Shown: positions 1 through 9,146, counted from the stretch's first letter. The stretch: DNA of 64,000 bases from Bacillota bacterium (GCA_013178305.1 JABLXB010000001.1:998253-1062252), one strand, 5' to 3'. Notes: generated from the letters alone by a model not told the origin. A program made the numbers and translations.

Positions 1-1523
1 CCGGTGGGCTGGAACGCCCACACGGCTGACCACTGGGCCCCTTCCAGGACGCCTACCATCGGGTTGCCGTAAACGTAGTCCATCCCCCAGCCCGAGAACG
101 CCGCCTCCATCTTGTCCGGCTCCGCTTTCGACGATTCGAGGCGGGCGTGCCTCACGTACGAAATATCGGTCCGGTATTCGTTGTAGACAATCCCGGCTCC
201 GTCCGAGTCCACCGCCCCTATGATGACGTACACGTTCTCATCCGGCTTCTCCCGGGTAATCGTTGCCGCTCTGATCGGAGAACCGCTCGCACCGGCGGAG
301 AGGGCGTCACCCGATGCCACCAGCCACAGGCTCTCGGGCAGGATCTGCTCTATGCCGCCACCCCCGATCCCGGACTTCCCCACGACGAACCCGATTGCAT
401 TCGACCCGGAACCCCACCTGAAGTACGAGAGCTTCTTCCCCTCGACCTTAATCGTCTGAACGACCTTTCCTTCCAGGTTGACGACGGTGATCGCATCGCT
501 GGCCGCCTGGGGCCCGTCCTCGCCCTCCAAGAGGTCGTAGTCTTGCCAGTTGATCCCCTGCCCCGGCTGGGTGCTCGAATTCGCGCCCTTCTTCTTGTTG
601 ACGGCATACGCGGCGACGTACTTGCCGTCCGGCGACCAGAACGGGTAGAAGCTCATCGTTTCACCGGTCGGCAGGAGCGGCTTCTGCTGCCCTGTCTCCG
701 TATCGAGCAGGTAAACGCCGTGCGCGTTCCTCTCCCGGAGGTCGTAGGCGAGGTACCGCCCGTCGGGCGAGAGTTTTGGGAAGAACAGTCCTTCGTAGTC
801 AGGCAGATTACCCTTGACCTGCCTGAGTTTGCTGGTGGCGACGTCAAACTCCCAGATGGCCTTCGAAACGTGGAAGTACGCCTTCTTTCTCTCGAGAGCC
901 AGGCCGCCGAAACGCAGGAGCCCCTTTGAAAGGCCTATGAATGCCACCTCTTCGGCGGCGGCCGCCGGCTCCTTGCCAACATCGCCCGCGAATACGGCCA
1001 CGCCTCGTTTGCCCTTGTGCGGCCCTATGTTCTGCCATCCCTGCACCGCGAACAGGCAGCGCGTCTCAGATGCCCAGCCCAGCGGGTAGTATCCGAACAG
1101 GTGGTTCGAGGTCCAGTTCCGGTCCGCCGAGTGGAGCGTGTGGACCTTGCCCGCCGCGGCGTCGAGCGGAAGTGCGGCCATCTTCACGCCTGTGGCGTCG
1201 GTCTGCGCCGCAAGCACCCATTTGCCGCCGGGCGATATCGTGTGTTTGAAGTTGACCGTCCAGAGCTCCCCGTCGACCTCGTACGAATGCACCTCCTTGA
1301 ACTCGACCCGCGCCCCCGGAGCGGGGGTGATGGCCGGCGAGCTCACGGGTGCATTTGGCGGCTGCGTCCCGCCTGATTGACCACCGCCGGTCTCGGCGGG
1401 CTGGCTTGGCCCCGCAGGAGCCTTTGGAGCAGCCCCCCGTCCAACACATCCAGTCAGAAAAACCGAGACCGCCAGTACCGCGGCCATTGCGGCCGGAAAT
1501 GCGCGTTTCCAGATGGCCCTCAC
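1..1523 (-). CDS. Lipoprotein with TolB/WD40-like beta-propeller repeats (partial, C-terminus off window)
   Basis: The reading frame stays open from a GTG at 1523 to the window edge, so about 507 residues are visible and the C-terminus is missing. The N-terminus is a lipoprotein signal peptide: WKR, a hydrophobic stretch, then the lipobox LTGC, followed by a Pro/Gly-rich linker. The body carries repeats of the type LSPDGRYLAYD and WSPDGKYVAAY, which are typical of TolB/PD40 beta-propeller blades. I infer an exported, membrane-anchored propeller protein; the ligand is unknown. AGGTGG lies about 9 nt upstream of the chosen GTG. A second GTG at 1532 lies too close to that Shine-Dalgarno sequence. 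Confidence 0.75.
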   Translation of the reverse strand, partial: MRAIWKRAFPAAMAAVLAVSVFLTGCVGRGAAPKAPAGPSQPAETGGGQSGGTQPPNAPVSSPAITPAPGARVEFKEVHSYEVDGELWTVNFKHTISPGGKWVLAAQTDATGVKMAALPLDAAAGKVHTLHSADRNWTSNHLFGYYPLGWASETRCLFAVQGWQNIGPHKGKRGVAVFAGDVGKEPAAAAEEVAFIGLSKGLLRFGGLALERKKAYFHVSKAIWEFDVATSKLRQVKGNLPDYEGLFFPKLSPDGRYLAYDLRERNAHGVYLLDTETGQQKPLLPTGETMSFYPFWSPDGKYVAAYAVNKKKGANSSTQPGQGINWQDYDLLEGEDGPQAASDAITVVNLEGKVVQTIKVEGKKLSYFRWGSGSNAIGFVVGKSGIGGGGIEQILPESLWLVASGDALSAGASGSPIRAATITREKPDENVYVIIGAVDSDGAGIVYNEYRTDISYVRHARLESSKAEPDKMEAAFSGWGMDYVYGNPMVGVLEGAQWSAVWAFQPT

Positions 1524-1719
1524 TACAACCACCCACCTGACTTCATAGTCGCACCTATCGTACACAGACGACGCGCGGACGCGCTAGTTCCCGCGGCGCC
1601 GCGGCCAGTCTCAGCCTTGCCCGCCGATAGATGCTACATAGACTTGAGGAGGGCACCGGGTGCCGCGCCAGTGTCCTCCTTGCATGGAGGTGAGTGGGAA
1701 TGGTGCAGTTTCACTACGC

Positions 1720-1866
1720 CTAGAGATCCTTCCCCTCGCCTGAGTTGGGGGAGAACCGTTCCCCGTAGGTGTCCTTGACGAAGTCCTTGGTCAACTTCTG
1801 GGCTTGGCTGAGACCAGCCACTTCGGCTGGGCGCAACTCTCGACCGTCGACCCGACCTATGTCATG
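1720..1866 (-). pseudogene. Out-of-frame C-terminal tail of the class II aldolase
   Basis: Directly after the aldolase stop codon, the next reading frame encodes about 48 residues that look like a normal aldolase C-terminus: GRVDGRELRPAEVAGLS followed by an amphipathic helix, ending at the TAG at 1720-1722. Class II aldolases commonly end with a segment like 'LGxxxxLtpEEVexL' after the last helix of the fold. Reaching this frame from the upstream one needs a one-base shift near 1860-1866. The intact protein would be about 248 residues. This is either a real inactivating or trimming mutation or an assembly indel. Confidence 0.5.
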
Positions 1867-2465
1867 GCGGCGAGTCTCGAGAGAAGGACTACCTTCGCGT
1901 TCTCTTCCGCCAGGTCGGACAGGTAGTACGCTGTCCAGGCACTGTCCGCTGCGGTTATGATGCCGTGCTCGCCAAGGCCTACGACCCTTGACTCGGGGTT
2001 CAGTGAAGCCGCCGATCCGGCCAGTTCGGCCAGGTCTGCGGATCCAGGCTTAGCGACCGGCACTACGGGCACCCGCTTTAGGTTCAACTTAGCCTGAATG
2101 GTCATAAGGGGCATCTCACAAGACCCGAGCGTCAGCGCCGTCGCGAACGGCGGGTGTACGTGCAGTACAGCGCTCACCTGCGGGCGAAGCTTGTAGAAGG
2201 CAAGGTGCATTGGAGTCTCCTTTGACGGTCTCAGGCCAGGACTCGCTTCAATTACCTTCCCGTCGAAGTCGACCACGATTACTGAATCGCGCGTCACGGC
2301 GTCGAGCGCCACGCCGGTGGCCGTGATGGCGACAGATTTAGTACCAGGTATCCTGATGCTCATATTTCCGCCGGTGCCCGCCACAAGACCACGGTCGTAA
2401 GCCCGCCGACTCACCCTGCACAGCTCATCCACCAGCTCTAGGTGCTCCTCTAACAGCGGTATCAC
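1857..2465 (-). CDS. Class II aldolase/adducin family protein (fuculose-phosphate aldolase-like)
   Basis: The 202-residue protein has the class II aldolase fold: GTGGNMSIR near the N-terminus (phosphate binding), the metal-binding HVHPP motif and a later GLGEHG histidine. The family retro-aldol cleaves sugar phosphates (L-fuculose-1-P type) or epimerises ribulose-5-P, using zinc. The gene is divergent from the SorC-type regulator at 2586 and shares its intergenic region, so it probably serves the same sugar pathway. The C-terminus appears clipped by a frameshift: the next frame continues a plausible tail down to 1720. The substrate cannot be fixed from sequence. Confidence 0.85.
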   Translation of the reverse strand: MIPLLEEHLELVDELCRVSRRAYDRGLVAGTGGNMSIRIPGTKSVAITATGVALDAVTRDSVIVVDFDGKVIEASPGLRPSKETPMHLAFYKLRPQVSAVLHVHPPFATALTLGSCEMPLMTIQAKLNLKRVPVVPVAKPGSADLAELAGSAASLNPESRVVGLGEHGIITAADSAWTAYYLSDLAEENAKVVLLSRLAAMT

Positions 2466-2533
2466 CCCCAGATATTTGTCCTACAAAGAATTTGTGCTAG
2501 AAGAAGGGATTCTTCCCAGAGTAGTAGAATCCT

Positions 2534-2565
2534 GCACATGCGAGCACAGTGTTGCACATTTGTGC
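2534..2565. promoter_or_regulatory. Candidate SorC-family operator: three phased GCACA half-sites plus an inverted TGTGC
   Basis: GCACA occurs at 2534-2538, 2544-2548 and 2554-2558, exactly 10 bp apart (one helical turn). The last copy forms a perfect inverted repeat, GCACA-TT-TGTGC, at 2554-2565. A further TGTGC lies at 2493-2497. The array sits in the 120-bp divergent region between the aldolase and the SorC-type regulator. SorC regulators are oligomeric and typically bind such spaced half-sites, so autoregulation and control of both directions is the natural inference. Confidence 0.5.
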
Positions 2566-2585
2566 GCACCCCGGGGGGCTAAGAG

Positions 2586-3542
2586 GTGGCCAACGACGCA
2601 GATCGGATGACGGCTAAGGTCGCGTACCTTTACTACATTAAGAAGATGAGGCAGCAGGAGATCGCGGATTCCCTCCAGATCTCCCGTTTCAAGGTGCTGC
2701 GGCTCCTGAAGCACGCCGAGGAGAGCGGCATTGTAGAGGTCAAGATCAAGGAGCCTCTGGGCTCCTGCACAGAACTCGAGCTCCAAATCAAACAGGCGTT
2801 CGGCATCAGGGACGTCATCGTGGTGCCCGCTGAGATCGGCCCCATCGAGGTGGTCGGCAAGGCGCTTGGGCCGGCGGCAGGCACCTACTTGAGCGACCTC
2901 ATAACCGACGGGATGACGGTGTGTGTTTCCTGGGGACGTACGCTGCACCACGCCGTCACCAATATGAGCCCCGCGCACCACTCAAACACCTCGGTGGTGC
3001 AGTTCATGGGCGGCTTGGCGCGGATCTCCCAGGGAATAGATGCCCAGGTTGTGGCGCACAGGCTGGCGGAGCTCTTCGGCGCAAAATGCCACCTACTCCA
3101 TGCGCCAGCCGTGACCAAGAGCCCCACGCTAAAGAGCCAGTTGCTTAGAGAGCCCAGTATCCAGCGAACGCTTGACCTCGCCTCCAGGTCGGACATCGCC
3201 CTTTTCGGGTTAGGCGTCCCGGACGATGCATCCCCCCTGGTGTATGCGGGGTACATATCGGCCGAAGATGTGAGGAGTTTCGCCTCCGTCGGGGCCGTCG
3301 GCACTATCGGTGCTCGGCTCTATGACGCACGCGGTAAGGAGGTGGGCAACGGGTATTTGGAACGGGTAATCGGGCTCAGCCTTGAGCAGCTACGCGCCAT
3401 TCCGCTGAAGGTGGCCGTGGCCGGCGGGTTACATAAGGCGGCGGCGATAGCGGGCGCTCTTTCGGGCGGCCTCGTTGATGTTCTCATAACGGACGAAGAG
3501 ACAGCCGCCATGGTCTGTGCCATCCGAAGGGAAACGCACTAG
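2586..3542 (+). CDS. SorC/DeoR-type sugar-sensing transcriptional regulator
   Basis: The 318-residue protein has an N-terminal winged helix (KVAYLYYIKKMRQQEIAD, then the recognition helix ISRFKVLRLLKHA) and a C-terminal SorC sugar-phosphate-binding domain (VCVSWGRTLHHAV, then DIALFGLG and DEETA near the end). This family, which includes LsrR, CggR and DeoR-like SorC proteins, binds phosphorylated sugars as effectors. The start is a GTG at 2586. The gene heads the ABC transporter/creatininase/UPF0261 gene set and is divergent from the aldolase, so it is likely the local regulator of both. Confidence 0.9.
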   Translation: MANDADRMTAKVAYLYYIKKMRQQEIADSLQISRFKVLRLLKHAEESGIVEVKIKEPLGSCTELELQIKQAFGIRDVIVVPAEIGPIEVVGKALGPAAGTYLSDLITDGMTVCVSWGRTLHHAVTNMSPAHHSNTSVVQFMGGLARISQGIDAQVVAHRLAELFGAKCHLLHAPAVTKSPTLKSQLLREPSIQRTLDLASRSDIALFGLGVPDDASPLVYAGYISAEDVRSFASVGAVGTIGARLYDARGKEVGNGYLERVIGLSLEQLRAIPLKVAVAGGLHKAAAIAGALSGGLVDVLITDEETAAMVCAIRRETH

Positions 3543-3580
3543 TCCGAGGGGGGTAATAAGGCCTGCAACCCCTGGTTTCC

Positions 3581-5080
3581 ATGAAGGGCATATCCAAACG
3601 CTTTGACGGGGTCCACGCTCTGGACAACGTGGATTTCGAACTCCTGCCGGGCGAAGTCCACGCACTTGTCGGCGAAAACGGGGCAGGCAAGAGCACTCTT
3701 AGCAAGATCCTGTCGGGCGTCCACCGCCGAGACGGAGGGGACGTCGTGTTCGATGGCAGGCCGGTGGATTTTGCCCATCCTTACCAGGCCCAGAGCCAGG
3801 GCATATTCATGGTTCCCCAGGAAATTAACCTTATCCCGTACCTCCGCGTGTTCGAGAACGTATTCCTCGGACGCGAAGAGATGGGCACGGTGGCAAGGCT
3901 CCTCAAGAAGGACGAAATGAGGAGAGGGTCGAGGGAGGCTCTCCTTACCCTTGGCTGTGACGTACATCCCGACGCCAGGGCGCGGGAATTGTCCGTGGCG
4001 CAGCAGCAAATGGTTGCGATAGCAAAAGCGCTGTTCTGGAACCCCAAGGTAATTGTCCTCGACGAACCCACGTCTGCCTTGACGCTACACGAGACGGAAA
4101 GGCTGATGGGCGCGATACGGGCAATGAAAGGGAAGGGCATCGCCATCGTTTACATCTCTCACCGCCTCGAAGAAGTGCTCGAGATAAGTGACCGCATCAC
4201 CGTGCTGAGGGACGGTAGGCTGGTCGGAACAATCCCCACGCCAGGCACGACTCGCGATCAACTCATCAAGATGATGGTCGGTCGCGAGCTGACCGGTGCG
4301 TTTGCCAGGTACAGGACCGAAAAGGGCGATGTTGCGCTCGAGGTCAGGAACCTCACATTACCGGGCGTCTTCAAGAACGTGTCATTCACTCTCCGTTCGG
4401 GTGAGGTGCTTGCCCTCACGGGGCTTGTCGGGGCCAGGCGAACCGAGGTTGCCAGGGCGATATTTGGCCTCTCTCCGCAAGTCCAGGGCGAGGTATTCGT
4501 CCGAGGTAAGAGGGTGCGCATACGGAGACCGGCCGACGCCATCGACCTCGGAATGGGGTTCGTCACCGAAGACCGTAAGGCCGAAGGCCTTTTTATGGAT
4601 CTCTCCGTGGCGCGCAATTCCGTGATGGTTTGCCTGAAGCACCACACATGGTATGGGTTCACCAGCCATGCGGCCCAGGCCAGGATATCTGCGGACATGG
4701 CAAGACGCCTCGCCGTGAAAACACCGAGCCCATGGACGAGGGTAAAGCAGCTTAGCGGGGGCAACCAGCAGAAAGTAGTCCTCACAAAGTGGCTCCTCGG
4801 CAACTGCAGCGTGTTGATCCTCGACGAGCCGACACGCGGGATCGACGTCGGCGCCAAAGCCGACATCCACGACCTGGTGGGCGATCTTTTGAGCGAGGGA
4901 GTAGCGGTGCTCCTGATTTCGTCCGAGCTTCCGGAAGTGCTCTCCATGGCTGACAGGATAATCGTAATGCAGGAAGGCAAGGTAACGGGCAGGTTCGCAT
5001 ACGAGGAGGCCACTCAGGAAGAGATCATGCGATGTGCAACGGGGGAGTGGGCCACGTGTCTCAGCCCAGACGAGAAATGA
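3581..5080 (+). CDS. Ribose-type sugar ABC transporter, dual ATP-binding protein
   Basis: The 499-residue protein has two fused ABC ATPase domains, as in RbsA/MglA. Domain 1 has Walker A GENGAGKST at residues 31-39, a signature-like ELSVAQQQ and Walker B VIVLDEPTS. Domain 2 has the usual degenerate Walker A (GLVGARRTE) with LSGGNQQK and LILDEPTRG. It powers uptake with the permease that follows. The annotated ATG cuts the protein short at the first strand: residues that fit the family (PLVS before MKGISKRF) are encoded just upstream, after an in-frame TAA, with only CTG codons as possible starts. The ATG is kept, but the true start may be a CTG. Confidence 0.92.
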   Translation: MKGISKRFDGVHALDNVDFELLPGEVHALVGENGAGKSTLSKILSGVHRRDGGDVVFDGRPVDFAHPYQAQSQGIFMVPQEINLIPYLRVFENVFLGREEMGTVARLLKKDEMRRGSREALLTLGCDVHPDARARELSVAQQQMVAIAKALFWNPKVIVLDEPTSALTLHETERLMGAIRAMKGKGIAIVYISHRLEEVLEISDRITVLRDGRLVGTIPTPGTTRDQLIKMMVGRELTGAFARYRTEKGDVALEVRNLTLPGVFKNVSFTLRSGEVLALTGLVGARRTEVARAIFGLSPQVQGEVFVRGKRVRIRRPADAIDLGMGFVTEDRKAEGLFMDLSVARNSVMVCLKHHTWYGFTSHAAQARISADMARRLAVKTPSPWTRVKQLSGGNQQKVVLTKWLLGNCSVLILDEPTRGIDVGAKADIHDLVGDLLSEGVAVLLISSELPEVLSMADRIIVMQEGKVTGRFAYEEATQEEIMRCATGEWATCLSPDEK

Positions 5081-6036
5081 CTCGCCCGGTTCCAGAAGGG
5101 CTCCGGGGCAAGGTCAGACTCACCTTCTGGACGAAGTACGGGGCGCTGACGGGGTTCATAGTGTCGTGCGCGATACTCTCCATGGTGCAGCCAAGGTTCC
5201 TTACCTACATGAACCTCATGAACGTCGCCAGGCAGGTTTCCATCATCGGGATTATCGCCACAGGCATGACCTTCGTGATCATCAGCGGCGGCGTTGACCT
5301 ATCAGTCGGCACCGTCGCGGCCCTCGCCGGGTGTGTGGCGGCAGGCACGATGCTGAGAAGCGGCGTCCTCACCGGTATTGTGCTCGGCATGATCATCGGT
5401 GGAATCTGTGGATTCATCAATGGCCTGGTGATCATGTACGGCAAAGCCCCACCCTTCATAGCGACCCTCGGCATGCAGACGATTGCCCGTGGCGCCGTGC
5501 TCATCTACACTGACGGCCAGACTATCCCGAACCTCCCACAGCGCTTCGTGGAGATAGGCACGGGCTGGCTTTTTGGGTTCGTGCCCATACCGGTCGTCAT
5601 TGCTGGAATAGTGCTGCTCATCGGGAACGTCGTTTTAAACAATACGCAGTTCGGGCTCCACGTGCTCGCTACAGGTGGCAACCAGGAAGGTGCTCGCCTA
5701 TCCGGTGTCAACGTGGTGAGGACGCGTATAGCGGTTCATTCCATCAGCGGGTTTCTCGCGGCCCTGGGCGGTATCGTGCTCACGGCTCGCGTGTTCTCTG
5801 GCCAGCCCACACTCGGGGTAGGCCTTGACCTTCAAGCCGTGGCTGCAACAGTCATCGGTGGTACTGCGATGGGAGGTGGTCAAGGCAGTATGTCCGGCAC
5901 CCTGCTCGGGACCATGATCATGGGCGTCCTGACGAACGGGCTCAACCTTGTTGGGGTATCGGCTTACTGGCAGGAGGTCGTAATCGGCTCGATTATCATC
6001 ACGGCAGTAGTGCTAGACAACATTCGGAGGAGGTAG
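5032..6036 (+). CDS. Ribose-type sugar ABC transporter, permease
   Basis: The 334-residue, very hydrophobic protein is of the RbsC type (BPD_transp_2 family). Family hallmarks are QPRFLTYMNLMNV, IIATGMTFVIISGGVDLSVG and, late in the protein, ATVIGGTAMGGGQGS. It forms the membrane channel with the ATPase before it. AGGAAGAG ends 8 nt upstream of the ATG at 5032, which overlaps the ATPase gene by 49 bp. An alternative ATG at 5077 forms an ATGA overlap with the ATPase stop but has a weak Shine-Dalgarno sequence. No second permease gene is present, so it presumably acts as a homodimer. Confidence 0.92.
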   Translation: MCNGGVGHVSQPRREMTRPVPEGLRGKVRLTFWTKYGALTGFIVSCAILSMVQPRFLTYMNLMNVARQVSIIGIIATGMTFVIISGGVDLSVGTVAALAGCVAAGTMLRSGVLTGIVLGMIIGGICGFINGLVIMYGKAPPFIATLGMQTIARGAVLIYTDGQTIPNLPQRFVEIGTGWLFGFVPIPVVIAGIVLLIGNVVLNNTQFGLHVLATGGNQEGARLSGVNVVRTRIAVHSISGFLAALGGIVLTARVFSGQPTLGVGLDLQAVAATVIGGTAMGGGQGSMSGTLLGTMIMGVLTNGLNLVGVSAYWQEVVIGSIIITAVVLDNIRRR

Positions 6037-6041
6037 TCAGA

Positions 6042-6896
6042 ATGGCAGAACTCAGACATTGCCTGTTTGAGTGCTCGTACACCGATGTCCAGAAATGGCT
6101 CGAGAAGACGGACATCGTTGTACTCCCGATGGGTTCCACCGAGAAGCACGGTGCGCATCTTCCCGTCGGCATGGACAGCTACACTATCGAGAACATTGTG
6201 GTCAGGGCCTGCAAGAAGGCAGAGGTGCCATTCACCAGGCTATTCCCGATCGGGTATTCCCCGCACCACATGGGACCCGTAGGCATGGGTTCCGGCACCA
6301 TGACCTTCGCCGGCGACACTTACAGGAAGATCCTGTTTGACATGGCTAAATCCATGATCTACCACGGGTTTAACAAAATCGTCTTCGCGTCGGTTCATGG
6401 CTCGAATACCAAAGTCATCGAGGATCCTCTCCGGAAGCTCCACTATGAGACCGGCGCATTCGTGTGCTGGTACAAGCCCGCTACCGAGCGCGTCATGGGC
6501 CAGGTCGCGAAGATCATCGAAGGGCCCCCCGAGGAGACCCCGGGCTGGCACTCCGGCGAAATGGAGACCTCCCAGATGCTCGCCGCCGACGAGTCGCTCG
6601 TTCACTTGGAGCTTGCGAAGAAGGACAGGGCGCACGCCCCCAAATGGATGGGACCAAGATTCTCCAAGTGCGACGGCAGCGCGACTGTTGAATTCGAAGG
6701 TTTGGACAACATTTATGTCCCCATGGAGCACCACGAGTACGCGGATATCGCCGTCATTGGCAACCCGTTTCGCGGTTCCAAGGAAAAGGGCATCAAGCTC
6801 TTCGAGGCGCAGTCTGACCATCTAGCGGCTTTCCTCAACGAGATCAAGAGATGGAAGATCGAGGGCGTCAAGAGAGACTTCCCCGAAAGGGCGTAA
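6042..6896 (+). CDS. Creatininase-family amidohydrolase
   Basis: The 284-residue protein has the creatininase metal-binding core: VLPMGSTEKHGAHLPVGMD (ligand E, H and D residues), FASVHGSN in the middle and WHSGEMETS further on. Known members hydrolyse creatinine, formamides (ArfB) or act in mycofactocin maturation (MftE), so the fold means cleavage of a cyclic or linear amide, not necessarily creatinine. The gene starts 5 nt after the permease and is followed within 5 nt by the UPF0261 gene. I infer that it acts on the compound imported by this ABC transporter, possibly a lactam or N-acyl sugar derivative. Confidence 0.85.
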   Translation: MAELRHCLFECSYTDVQKWLEKTDIVVLPMGSTEKHGAHLPVGMDSYTIENIVVRACKKAEVPFTRLFPIGYSPHHMGPVGMGSGTMTFAGDTYRKILFDMAKSMIYHGFNKIVFASVHGSNTKVIEDPLRKLHYETGAFVCWYKPATERVMGQVAKIIEGPPEETPGWHSGEMETSQMLAADESLVHLELAKKDRAHAPKWMGPRFSKCDGSATVEFEGLDNIYVPMEHHEYADIAVIGNPFRGSKEKGIKLFEAQSDHLAAFLNEIKRWKIEGVKRDFPERA

Positions 6897-6901
6897 GCCG
6901 G

Positions 6902-8131
6902 GTGCAGTCCGCCAGGACAGTTGCGGTTGTAGCGACACTTGATACGAAGGGACCGGAAGCCCTCTATGTGCGGGATTTCGTCCGGAGCAGGGGCTTCGCT
7001 GCTATCGTCGTAGACGTGAGTACGCACGGCGAGCCGCCGTTCCTGCCGGATATCGCAAGCGCTGAAGTACGCCAGGCAGCCGCGGACATGACTTCCACAC
7101 CCACTGAACCCGCGGGGCGTGACGCCCTGATGAAGCTGATGGGCACCGGTGCCGGGCGTCTGCTGTCCAGGCTTTGCGCCGATGGTTGTCTTCACGGTGC
7201 CATTGCACTCGGGGGCAACCAGGGAACATGCATCGCCGGCATAGCCATGAACATGCTGCCGGTGGGGTTTCCGAAACTGATCGTGTCGACAGTCGCGTCG
7301 GGGAACATCAGGCCGTACGTCGGGAGCAAGGACATCGCCATGATGTTCTCCGTAGCCGATATCCTGGGTGGCATAAACCCTGTGACGCAGGTGATCTTGG
7401 CCAACGCGGCGGGTGCTATCTGTGGGATGGCCCACGCCTGGACCCCCATCACGGCGCCGACTTCGGGCATCGTGGTGGGGATCACTGCGTTCGGAAACGT
7501 GGAACCGACGGTCAAGCGTTGCGTCGACCTCCTGCAGAGGCAGGGCAACATACCGATGACTTTCCACGCCTCGGGCGCAGGGGGCTCCGCGATGGAGGAC
7601 CTCATTGAGCAGGGCATCATCGGCGCAGTGATCGATATCGTGACCCACGAGCTGATTGGCGACCTCTATGCTGAAGATGCGTACTCCCCCGCGAAACCCG
7701 GCAGGCTCGTCGCTGCGGGCAGAGCGGGAATTCCCCAGGTGGTCTCGCTCGGCGGCCTCGACTACTTCGTTTTCGGCCCGTTGTCGCTCGTTCCGCAGAA
7801 ATATCACCACAGAAAGATCCACTACCACAACCCGTTCAACACCAATATCCGTACCACGCCCGACGAAGCGCTCGCCATTTCCAGGTTGCTCGCAGAGCGA
7901 CTGAACGCTGCGAAAGGACCGGTAGCCGTGATCGCCCCGCTCCAGGGCTGGACGGAATTTGGGAGAGAGGGTGGCCCGCTGTACGACCCCGAATCGGACG
8001 CCCTGTTCGTCCGCACGCTAAAGGATTTGCTGCGCCCGGGCATCAGGGTAATTGAACTCGACGCCAACATCAACGATCCTGTGTTTTCGCGCGTTGCGGT
8101 TTCCATTCTCTCCGAGCTCCTGGACCCGTAG
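6902..8131 (+). CDS. UPF0261 / Tm-1-like ATP-binding family protein
   Basis: The protein has about 409 residues. The N-terminus TVAVVATLDTKGPEALYV is the hallmark of UPF0261/Tm-1-like proteins, and ALGGNQGTCIAG, IVSTVASGN and GSKDIAMMFSV also match the family. Plant Tm-1 binds ATP and a viral replicase, but bacterial members have no assigned reaction. The GTG at 6902 is preferred because the family begins right at this strand; a longer frame from 6851 overlaps the creatininase gene. The context points to a catabolic role rather than defence. Confidence 0.85.
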   Translation: MQSARTVAVVATLDTKGPEALYVRDFVRSRGFAAIVVDVSTHGEPPFLPDIASAEVRQAAADMTSTPTEPAGRDALMKLMGTGAGRLLSRLCADGCLHGAIALGGNQGTCIAGIAMNMLPVGFPKLIVSTVASGNIRPYVGSKDIAMMFSVADILGGINPVTQVILANAAGAICGMAHAWTPITAPTSGIVVGITAFGNVEPTVKRCVDLLQRQGNIPMTFHASGAGGSAMEDLIEQGIIGAVIDIVTHELIGDLYAEDAYSPAKPGRLVAAGRAGIPQVVSLGGLDYFVFGPLSLVPQKYHHRKIHYHNPFNTNIRTTPDEALAISRLLAERLNAAKGPVAVIAPLQGWTEFGREGGPLYDPESDALFVRTLKDLLRPGIRVIELDANINDPVFSRVAVSILSELLDP

Positions 8132-8159
8132 AAGTTCATGAGGAAGGGGGATCCGGTTC

Positions 8160-9146
8160 ATGCAAAGGTTTAGCAGGGCAGTAGTGGCCATACTCGTCGC
8201 GGTGATCCTGGCCTCCATGCTCGCAGGCTGCGGCGGTAGCAGTGCGCCTGCACCACAGAGTCCGCCACCGAAGGCTCCCGAGGCTCCCCAGAAGAAGGAA
8301 GTCGTGCTCGGCGTGTCGCTACCGAGTTCCGACAACCCGTTCTTCGTCCGCATGAGGAACGGCATCGAAGATGCCGCCAAGAAAGCAGGCGTCACAGCCA
8401 AGGTGCTGCTTGCGCAGGAAAATCAATCGAAGCAGCTGTCCGACATCGAGGACCTGATCCAGTCCAAGGTGGACGCGATCATCTTCGTGCCGGTGGACGT
8501 GGCGGCGGCAGTCCCGGCGGTCGAGGCCGCTGTAAAAGCCAAGATCCCGGTTATTGACCTCAACAGGCGAGTCAACTCGGACAAGTACATCACCCGTATC
8601 GGCTCCGACGACGTCCAGGTGGGTGCAAAGATCGCCGAGTACATTTGCAGGAAGCTAAACGGCAAGGGCCAGATCGTGCTACTCCGTGGCCAAGCCGGCG
8701 CCTCGGTTGCCGAGCAGCGCCGTGAGGGCTTCATGAACACGCTAAAAAAGTACCCGGACATAAAGATCCTGGCCGACATGACATGCAAGCATCAGAGGGC
8801 TGAGGGCTTGCGGATCATGGAAGACTTGCTCCAAGCCCATAAGACTATCGACGCCGTGTATTGCATTAACGATGAAGTCGCACTCGGCGCTATGGGTGCG
8901 ATCACGGCGGCAAAGAGGCAGGGCATAATCGTGACGGGCATCGACGCCAACCCCGATGCCCTTCAGGCAATCAAGGACGGCAAGATCACCCTTACCGTCG
9001 CTCAGAAACCCGTGCTCATGGGCCGCCTCGGCGTCGAGAGCGCACTAAACGTCATCAAGGGCGAGAAAATTGACAAGGAAATTGTTACCGACATCGTCAT
9101 GATCGACAAGGAGAACGTCAGCACTGTCGACCTGACTGGCAATTAG
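8160..9146 (+). CDS. Sugar ABC transporter substrate-binding lipoprotein (RbsB-like)
   Basis: The 328-residue protein has a lipoprotein signal peptide with lipobox SMLAGC (Cys24) and a Ser/Pro/Ala-rich linker. A periplasmic-binding-protein type 1 domain follows: VVLGVSLPSSDNPFFVRM, then VDAIIFVPVD and IDLNRRV. It captures the substrate for the ATPase and permease encoded upstream. Its place at the end of the gene set, after the two enzymes, is unusual for ribose-type transporters, and it is followed at once by a strong terminator. The ligand is probably a sugar or sugar derivative. Confidence 0.93.
   Translation: MQRFSRAVVAILVAVILASMLAGCGGSSAPAPQSPPPKAPEAPQKKEVVLGVSLPSSDNPFFVRMRNGIEDAAKKAGVTAKVLLAQENQSKQLSDIEDLIQSKVDAIIFVPVDVAAAVPAVEAAVKAKIPVIDLNRRVNSDKYITRIGSDDVQVGAKIAEYICRKLNGKGQIVLLRGQAGASVAEQRREGFMNTLKKYPDIKILADMTCKHQRAEGLRIMEDLLQAHKTIDAVYCINDEVALGAMGAITAAKRQGIIVTGIDANPDALQAIKDGKITLTVAQKPVLMGRLGVESALNVIKGEKIDKEIVTDIVMIDKENVSTVDLTGN

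Noticed and set aside
1066-1536. Long minus-strand open frame of 156 codons rich in Arg and Gly.
   Set aside because: It is in a different frame from the lipoprotein with a signal peptide and propeller repeats, and its composition is typical of an out-of-frame read of GC-rich DNA.
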